Part shown: positions 35,576 to 40,519 of the stretch, piece by piece
How the letters are laid out: every line of letters begins with the position of its first letter
Position numbering within the stretch: position 1 is the stretch's first letter
Source: Rikenellaceae bacterium
Lineage (GTDB): Bacteria > Bacteroidota > Bacteroidia > Bacteroidales > UBA932
Direction: 5' to 3'
DNA: 40,519 nt
Assembly: GCA_022777205.1 (NCBI GenBank)
Contig: JALFGP010000044.1
Span: 1 to 40,519, forward strand
The notes under the pieces: generated by a model
Databases searched by the model: none
The model's input: the letters and a program-made list of their open reading frames with translations, nothing else
Told to the model about the DNA's origin: nothing
Position numbers and translations under genes: made by a program

Positions 35576-37537
35576 CTATTCGAAATTCAGGGATTTCGTG
35601 GTTATTCTGCCTTTGATGACATATAGGAACCCGGCACTGCTTTCGTGTCCTGTTCCGCCAGTGCTGGTGATGGCCATAATCGTGTCGTCCCCAAGAGAAC
35701 AGAGGGAATTCCATTTGCCGCAGGACTTGCTTTGGTCTATTTGCATAGGTCTGGTGGCAGAACGCATAGTCGTGAACTTGCCCTCGGACATTTCGGATTT
35801 AGGACAGAGCTGTACTTCCATCACTGCGTGTGCCGTGTCTGCATCCCCTTCGCTTCCCTTGGTGCTTTGATATGACAGGACAAAGTAATTCTCGGTCTGA
35901 ATCAAGTATGGGGCTCCTGTGTAAACGGTACTGCTTGCCAATGATTTGGTGAAAGGGAAGAATCTCTTTGCAGAGTTATTGTACACAATTGAAGACCAGT
36001 TGTCTTCAAGGCTTTCGCAGATAATCTGGGGATGGAATTTCTCGAGCTGGCTGCCCACATATTCAATGGCGAGATAGATGTTGCCGTTGAAGACGGTTGC
36101 AGTCGGCATCCCGTCCCTAAAAGCAGGGGAGTAGCAGGCGATCCTCTTTTCACCCCAGTTTTCTCCTCCATCAGTGGACTCCATTACGGAAATGTTCTGA
36201 TAGCCGTAATATGGGCTTTCGTCGGCGAAATATATTTGCACCCTTCCGTCCGGCAGTTCCAGAATGAATGGTTCATAGCATCCGTTTCTGCTGCTGGAGG
36301 AGTAGAGCCGTTTGAGTTGCGACCAGGTCTGCCCGTTGTCATCCGAAACCGCAATGCTGATGTGGAAAGGATATTCGGATTCATAGCCGGTGCTTCCGTC
36401 CTCGCCGGTGATGGCCCGGTTTACCCTCTCATTGACCGCATAGATTATTCTGCCGGGTTTATACGGGTTGGAGGCGGAAAGCTGAGCGAATTCAGGATTG
36501 TCCATTCTGGCGCAGGTGCCTGTTTTGTCTCCCGTCCAGGAAGCTACGGTTTTTGCTGCACTCCAGGCGGTACCGTCATCGGAACTGAATCTTGCATAGG
36601 AATTCCAGGTGTTGGAATAGCAGCACATCAGCCTTCCGTCATTCAGACGATGGACTCTTCCATAGGTGCTGCACCAGGGGGAAACGAGCACCGGTGATTC
36701 CCATATTATTACAGGTTCATTCCCGCTTTCGTCTTCGACCAGGTCCGGCAGTTTGCCGTCAGCCGCAGAGAATTTGAGTGCCGGGGCATTGAGTATTCGG
36801 GATTTGACTATTTCCACGCTGTTGCCTGTCTCCGCCGTCAGGAAAACACCCTCCTGATCAGCTATTCTGAGCGAAAAGCCCCGGTCGAGTCTGCATTCCG
36901 GGAGGGCAATCAGGAAGGATGAGAGTCCGCTCCCGGCTGTTATCTGGATTGTGCTGCTGCCTTCTTCCGCGGAAATTGTCGCTGAGGGAATGCCCTCGGC
37001 ATCGAAAGCCAGGTTCAAGACCCCGGCAACCGTTTCTCCTGAATTGCTTGCAAAAGTAATCTCCGTGGCTCTTCTGCTGCAGTTGGCCGGATATTCGATA
37101 TTGATTCTCAGGTATCCGCAGAGATGGTGGAACCTGAGTGTCTCGGTTTCGGACAGTACGGCCATAAGGGCCGCCGCCGGGTCGAATCCCCCTTCCGTAA
37201 CCTGCTGCCGGGCCGGTAGGACAAGTTTATTTTCGGAAAAGGCAGAGGCCGGATAGACTGCGGTGTACGGAGCCTGAACCGGAGCATTGACGAGGAAAGT
37301 GGCAGAGGTAGCTCTGTCCTGTTCCAAGGCTTGGGAAATCTCCCCGTTCACAATGATTCTGTCTCCGGCAGACCAGAGCAGACTGCCTGCGTCTGCAAGC
37401 ACGGTTTTGCCGCCTCCGTTGTCCTCAAGCGTACAACTGAATGTCCTGCTGCCGGAGTTTTGCTCCAAAGAGGCGTTGCTGCAACCGTAAAAAGCTATGC
37501 AACAGATTGCTGTTGCCAATATCCCAGTGTTTTTCAT
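35576..37537 (-). CDS. fimbrillin-like/sialidase-fold lipoprotein
   Basis: A 653-residue lipoprotein with likely lipid-bearing Cys19. The first 265 residues are the fimbrillin-like module (LLWSAGDRIIVNG and APYTAVYPA motifs). The C-terminal part (about 280-650) is a six-bladed sialidase-type propeller with Asp boxes such as SSDDGTAWS, SDDNGQTWS and STDGGENWG. An arginine lies in GRVHRLNDGR, where classical sialidases carry FRIP. It aligns over its whole C-terminal part with the next protein upstream, so the two arose by duplication. Activity could be GH33- or GH93-like, or lost. The ATG at 37537 overlaps the preceding stop as ATGA. Confidence 0.82.
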   Translation of the reverse strand: MKNTGILATAICCIAFYGCSNASLEQNSGSRTFSCTLEDNGGGKTVLADAGSLLWSAGDRIIVNGEISQALEQDRATSATFLVNAPVQAPYTAVYPASAFSENKLVLPARQQVTEGGFDPAAALMAVLSETETLRFHHLCGYLRINIEYPANCSRRATEITFASNSGETVAGVLNLAFDAEGIPSATISAEEGSSTIQITAGSGLSSFLIALPECRLDRGFSLRIADQEGVFLTAETGNSVEIVKSRILNAPALKFSAADGKLPDLVEDESGNEPVIIWESPVLVSPWCSTYGRVHRLNDGRLMCCYSNTWNSYARFSSDDGTAWSAAKTVASWTGDKTGTCARMDNPEFAQLSASNPYKPGRIIYAVNERVNRAITGEDGSTGYESEYPFHISIAVSDDNGQTWSQLKRLYSSSSRNGCYEPFILELPDGRVQIYFADESPYYGYQNISVMESTDGGENWGEKRIACYSPAFRDGMPTATVFNGNIYLAIEYVGSQLEKFHPQIICESLEDNWSSIVYNNSAKRFFPFTKSLASSTVYTGAPYLIQTENYFVLSYQSTKGSEGDADTAHAVMEVQLCPKSEMSEGKFTTMRSATRPMQIDQSKSCGKWNSLCSLGDDTIMAITSTGGTGHESSAGFLYVIKGRITTKSLNFE

Positions 37538-38733
37538 TTTGTGTAGATTCTCCCTTTTCTGATCCAAATATATCCCTTGTGCTGTGTTATGGCAAGAATG
37601 TGGTCGTCACCCAAATCGCAAAGCGAATTCCAGAGGGCATTGTCTTGTGTCTGGTCTATCTCGAATGGTCTTATTTTTCCCCTCATAGTCAGAAATTCCC
37701 CTTTTTTCATCTCATCTATACGGCAGAGTGCCATTTCCATAGTGGCATTCTTGGTTCCGGTGTCTATCCCGCCCTCGGAACTCTGGTAACAGATGGCGAA
37801 ATAGTTGTCAGTCCGGATCAGATAAGGGGCTCCGGAATATATGTAGGCGCTTTCCATTGAAGTGAGGAAGGGGTCGAACCTGTATGTAGAAGATTCCAGC
37901 ACAGGATTTTTCCAACTGTCGGTAACGCTGCTCCTGACTATCTGCGGACGGAAGCGGATATTGTCCCCGCTGGCTTCGATGGCGACATAAATCCATCCGT
38001 TGTACAGCATAGGAACAGGCATCCCGTCCCTGTGTTTCTCCGTGTAGCACACTATTCTTTCGCTGCTCCAGCTGTCGCCTCCGTCCCTGGACTCTATGAC
38101 TGAGATGTTCTGATAGCGGAGTCCGTTTCTGTAATATGGGGTTTCGTCAGCAAAGTATATCTGCACGGTTCCGTCCGGAAGTTCGAGCACGGCCGGTTCG
38201 TAACATCCTCTCATAACGTCCTTGCTCCACAGTTCAGACTTATATACATCCCTTGCCGGGCTCCAGCTTTTCCCGTAGTCATCGGAAACGGAGATTGCTA
38301 TGCTGTAGGGAGTGAGCGTGCTTTTGTTGTCCACTGGACGCACATTGACCGCATAGATGATTCGGTCGGGATGGTAAGGGTTGGAGTGGCTGAGCTGGGC
38401 GAATTCGGAATTGGCCATAACGACCGGGCTGGCGGACTGATATTCATTTCTCAGAATTGCCTTCTTGGCAGGTGTCCAGGCAGTGGTTCCGTCCGGGCTG
38501 AACTTGAAGCAGGCATCTCCACCCGTAGACCATGCAGCCATAAAGCGGCCGTCATTCAGTCTGTGTACTCTGCCGTAGCCTCCCTGAACAAGCTTAATCG
38601 GCTCTTCCCAGTCTATGCAGATTTCCGGCAATTTCTCTTTTCTTGGATACGGTTCCGCACCCCTGCACGACAACAGGGTGCCTGCTGCTGCCAGAAATGA
38701 CAACAAGAATTTTCTCGTGGTTGAATTGGTCAT
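37534..38733 (-). CDS. sialidase-fold (BNR/Asp-box) lipoprotein, first gene of the PUL operon
   Basis: A 399-residue lipoprotein with lipobox LLSC and Cys23. It is almost entirely a six-bladed beta-propeller with Asp-box motifs (SPDGTTAW, SDDYGKSWS, SRDGGDSWS). Candidate active-site features shared with its paralog are YGRVHRLNDGR, RGCYEPAVLELPDG, RDGMP and NALWNSL. It lacks an obvious FRIP motif. Exo-sialidase (GH33) or exo-arabinanase-like (GH93) activity are both possible; neither is proven. It is the first gene after the divergent intergenic region and overlaps the next gene as ATGA. Confidence 0.83.
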   Translation of the reverse strand: MTNSTTRKFLLSFLAAAGTLLSCRGAEPYPRKEKLPEICIDWEEPIKLVQGGYGRVHRLNDGRFMAAWSTGGDACFKFSPDGTTAWTPAKKAILRNEYQSASPVVMANSEFAQLSHSNPYHPDRIIYAVNVRPVDNKSTLTPYSIAISVSDDYGKSWSPARDVYKSELWSKDVMRGCYEPAVLELPDGTVQIYFADETPYYRNGLRYQNISVIESRDGGDSWSSERIVCYTEKHRDGMPVPMLYNGWIYVAIEASGDNIRFRPQIVRSSVTDSWKNPVLESSTYRFDPFLTSMESAYIYSGAPYLIRTDNYFAICYQSSEGGIDTGTKNATMEMALCRIDEMKKGEFLTMRGKIRPFEIDQTQDNALWNSLCDLGDDHILAITQHKGYIWIRKGRIYTK

Positions 38734-38755
38734 AAGTCCGTGTTATTGTTTTATG

Positions 38756-38784
38756 CAAATTTATGGCAAGTTTGCGTTTCCCAA
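38756..38784 (-). promoter_or_regulatory. candidate promoter of the PUL operon
   Basis: Minus strand TTGG (38781-38784), 17 nt, then TAAATTTG (38756-38763), followed by C. The -7 box matches well and the spacing is about 2 nt short. The leader would be about 15-20 nt. A non-ideal -33 region fits activator-dependent control by the HTCS. Confidence 0.5.
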
Positions 38785-38790
38785 TACCAT

Positions 38791-38830
38791 AAACCGAGCA
38801 AAAAATGTCAAAATCGGAGCGAGTCGGTTT
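38791..38830. promoter_or_regulatory. inverted repeat upstream of the PUL promoter, possible operator
   Basis: AAACCGA (38791-38797) and TCGGTTT (38824-38830) are exact inverted arms. A related AAATCGG lies between them at 38811-38817, and gcaaaaa/tttttgc form inner arms. The position just upstream of the PUL -33 region fits an AraC-type activator site. This is inference from position and symmetry. Confidence 0.35.
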
Positions 38831-38902
38831 TTGCAGTGAAAAATCTTCCGGGCTTTTTGTATATTCGCCCCATAGTTGTTTTACGATTACATTGTCAATG
38901 TT

Positions 38903-40033
38903 ATGAAACTCGCTTCAATATTCTTAATCGCAATGGCGCTATGTTGCTCCTGCACCCGCCAATCTTCCGTAACCTGCTCACCTTTCGGCACTTTGTCCAC
39001 CGGCGAGCAAGCCCACATCTGGCATCTTGAGAACAGCAGAGGAGCCAGTGTGGATGTGACGGACTACGGATGCCGGATAGTGAAGGTACTTATGCCCGAC
39101 AGGGAAGGAAAGATGGGGGATGTGATTGTCGGATACGGGGAACTGGAGTCATTTGAAAATGGAGACAGGTTCATAGGTCCGGTCATAGGCCGTTATGGCA
39201 ACCGCATAGACCACGCATCCTTTGTTCTGGACGGAGTGCGCTATGACGTGGATGCCAACGAGTCTTTTGATGGTGAACCCGTGCAATGTCACGGAGGCCG
39301 CAGGGGGTTCGATACCTTTTTGTGGGAGGGGGAGTCTGTCCGGGAGCAAGGGAGGATAGGAGTCCGCTTTCATAGGGTCAGCCCGGATGGGGAACAGGGT
39401 TTTCCGGGGAATCTGGATGTGTATGTCATCTGCTGGCTTACCGATGATAATGTTCTCAGGCTGGAATACGATGCCACCACGGACAAAGCTACCGTTGTCA
39501 ATCTTTCCAATCACAGCTATTTCAACCTCAGGGGTGAAGAGTCAGGCTACGTGATGGAGCATATCCTTCAGGTTGAAGCCGACAGTTGCATTCAGAACAA
39601 CCTCCACTTCTGTCCCGACCTGATTTTGCCGGTGGAGGGAAGTCCCTTTGATTTCCGACAGCCTCATAGGGTGGACTACCGCATAGATATGCCGAATGAG
39701 CATCTGCGCATTATGAAAGGTATGTCAGCCTGCTGGATAGTTAGGGATTGGGACGGCAGTCTGAGGAAGGCGGCCGATTTGTATGACCGGCACACGGGAA
39801 GGGGAGTGCAGACCTGGACCACTGAGCCGGCCCTGCTGACTTTCACCGGACGTACCTTCAGTGCTGAAAAATATCCTGACGGCAAATATGGACCCATCGA
39901 CAAGTTTGCCGGGATGCTGCTTGAGACCATACATTTCCCGGATTCTCCAAACCAGCCGCGTTTTCCTTCCACGGTCCTGCGCCCCGGCCAGAGCTACCAT
40001 TCGGAAACTGAATATAGGTTTTATGTAAAGTGA
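38903..40033 (+). CDS. galM: aldose 1-epimerase (galactose mutarotase) with lipoprotein-like N-terminus
   Basis: A 376-residue GalM-type mutarotase that interconverts alpha and beta anomers of aldoses. Key residues are Arg101 in GRYGNRI, His130 in QCHGG, His204 in NLSNHSYFNL and the catalytic Glu341 in LLETIHFPDSPN. The N-terminus has a short hydrophobic segment ending in a Cys-rich CCSC lipobox-like site (Cys15 or Cys17), so it is probably exported and anchored rather than cytosolic. I chose the ATG at 38903; one at 38876 is in frame but would add nine residues before the signal peptide. A near-consensus -7 box TATATTCG stands at 38860-38867. It diverges from the PUL and probably serves it. 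Confidence 0.93.
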   Translation: MKLASIFLIAMALCCSCTRQSSVTCSPFGTLSTGEQAHIWHLENSRGASVDVTDYGCRIVKVLMPDREGKMGDVIVGYGELESFENGDRFIGPVIGRYGNRIDHASFVLDGVRYDVDANESFDGEPVQCHGGRRGFDTFLWEGESVREQGRIGVRFHRVSPDGEQGFPGNLDVYVICWLTDDNVLRLEYDATTDKATVVNLSNHSYFNLRGEESGYVMEHILQVEADSCIQNNLHFCPDLILPVEGSPFDFRQPHRVDYRIDMPNEHLRIMKGMSACWIVRDWDGSLRKAADLYDRHTGRGVQTWTTEPALLTFTGRTFSAEKYPDGKYGPIDKFAGMLLETIHFPDSPNQPRFPSTVLRPGQSYHSETEYRFYVK

Positions 40034-40056
40034 GTCTGAACTGAAGTCAATTAAGC

Positions 40057-40519
40057 TTATTTCAACATCAGCACAGTGGCCCAGACCTCGCAGCCTTCCC
40101 GCCGGCCCACGAAGCCGAGTTTTTCTGTGGTGGTGGCCTTTACGGAGATGCGGTCCGGCTCACACCCGCAGATGCTGCTCAGGTTCTCCCTCATCGATGG
40201 GATGAAAGACGCCAGTTTCGGTGCCTGAAGGGCTATGGTAATGTCCGCATTGCCCAATCTGTAACCGCGTTCTTTTGCCAAATCCATAACTTTGGACAGG
40301 AGGATGCAGCTGTCAATGCCTTTGAATTCCTGTGAGTTGTCAGGGAAATGCTTGCCAATGTCTCCGAGAGAGAGGGCACCGAGGATGGCATCGCAGAGGG
40401 CGTGGATGGCCACGTCTCCGTCGGAATGGGCTATGAAGCCGTGAGTGTGGGGTATGTCTGTTCCGCAAAGACGCATACGGAGGCCTTCTCCCAATGCGTG
40501 CACGTCATACCCGTTTCCT
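40057..40519 (-). CDS. ispF: 2-C-methyl-D-erythritol 2,4-cyclodiphosphate synthase (5' end beyond window)
   Basis: IspF of the MEP isoprenoid pathway converts CDP-methylerythritol 2-phosphate to the 2,4-cyclodiphosphate with release of CMP. The visible frame runs to the right edge as GNGYDVHALGEG, the normal N-terminal motif whose Asp and His bind metal, followed by the HSDGDV motif and the ATTTEKLGFVGRREG C-terminal signature. Only about the first three residues are outside the window. A GTG at 40503 is an internal Val, not the start. The gene converges on galM with 23 nt between stops. It is a housekeeping gene marking the edge of the accessory region. Confidence 0.97.
   Translation of the reverse strand, partial: GNGYDVHALGEGLRMRLCGTDIPHTHGFIAHSDGDVAIHALCDAILGALSLGDIGKHFPDNSQEFKGIDSCILLSKVMDLAKERGYRLGNADITIALQAPKLASFIPSMRENLSSICGCEPDRISVKATTTEKLGFVGRREGCEVWATVLMLK

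Noticed and set aside
14166..38733. PUL as a dedicated sialic-acid utilization locus
   Set aside because: Despite a sialate esterase-family protein and two sialidase-fold proteins, no NanA lyase, epimerase or sialic-acid transporter gene is present, and both protein families also act on other glycans.
40057..40503. GTG at 40503 as the ispF start
   Set aside because: The frame continues upstream to the window edge as GNGYDVH, the conserved IspF N-terminus, so the GTG is an internal Val.

Overview
The window looks like Bacteroidota, most likely a Bacteroidales gut or rumen-type organism. The evidence is a SusC/SusD pair, a one-piece hybrid two-component sensor/regulator (HTCS), fimbrillin-like and BACON/DUF5689-type lipoproteins, and promoters of the Bacteroidetes type (TTTG, about 19 nt, TAnnTTTG). 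No rRNA, tRNA, CRISPR array or transposase was found. I could not place the genus.

Region 1 (about 1-9690, minus strand) is a compact six-gene cassette. In transcription order it encodes a TerB-like/MORN-repeat protein, a protein with eight CxxC knuckles, a membrane Ser/Thr kinase with a C-terminal peptidoglycan-binding-like domain, a giant protein with three CbxX/CfxQ-type AAA+ modules plus a degenerate fourth, a zinc-ribbon/FHA protein and a PP2C phosphatase. The genes are 2-7 nt apart or overlap as ATGA. One promoter precedes the first gene, and the unit probably continues past the left edge. Kinase, phosphatase and phosphothreonine reader form a closed phospho-signalling circuit around an AAA+ machine. 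This is the best candidate here for an undescribed system.

Region 2 (about 9700-14100) is an accessory patch. It holds a DUF4143-type ATPase preceded by repeats of 32-bp period, a patatin-like phospholipase, an ATPase_2/DUF234-type ATPase, and a small unknown gene with its own -7 box and an in-frame TGA. Both ATPases end in a PD-(D/E)xK-like segment.

Region 3 (14166-38733, minus strand) is a polysaccharide utilization locus (PUL) that reads as one 12-gene operon of about 24.6 kb. In order it encodes two paralogous sialidase-fold (BNR/Asp-box) lipoproteins (the second with a fimbrillin-like N-terminus), the HTCS, a fimbrillin-like/beta-helix lipoprotein, SusC, SusD, a BACON/DUF5689-like lipoprotein, a roughly 50-residue peptide, a second fimbrillin-like/beta-helix lipoprotein, a DUF5107/TPR protein, a GH5-like glycosidase lipoprotein and a sialate O-acetylesterase-family esterase. 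The surface lipoproteins and SusCD would bind, cut and import a glycan, and the HTCS would sense a breakdown product. The substrate cannot be read from sequence. An O-acetylated glycan is likely, and the sialidase fold need not mean sialic acid.

Region 4 (38.87-40.5 kb) holds a divergent aldose 1-epimerase with a lipoprotein-like N-terminus, then the housekeeping gene ispF, cut by the right edge.
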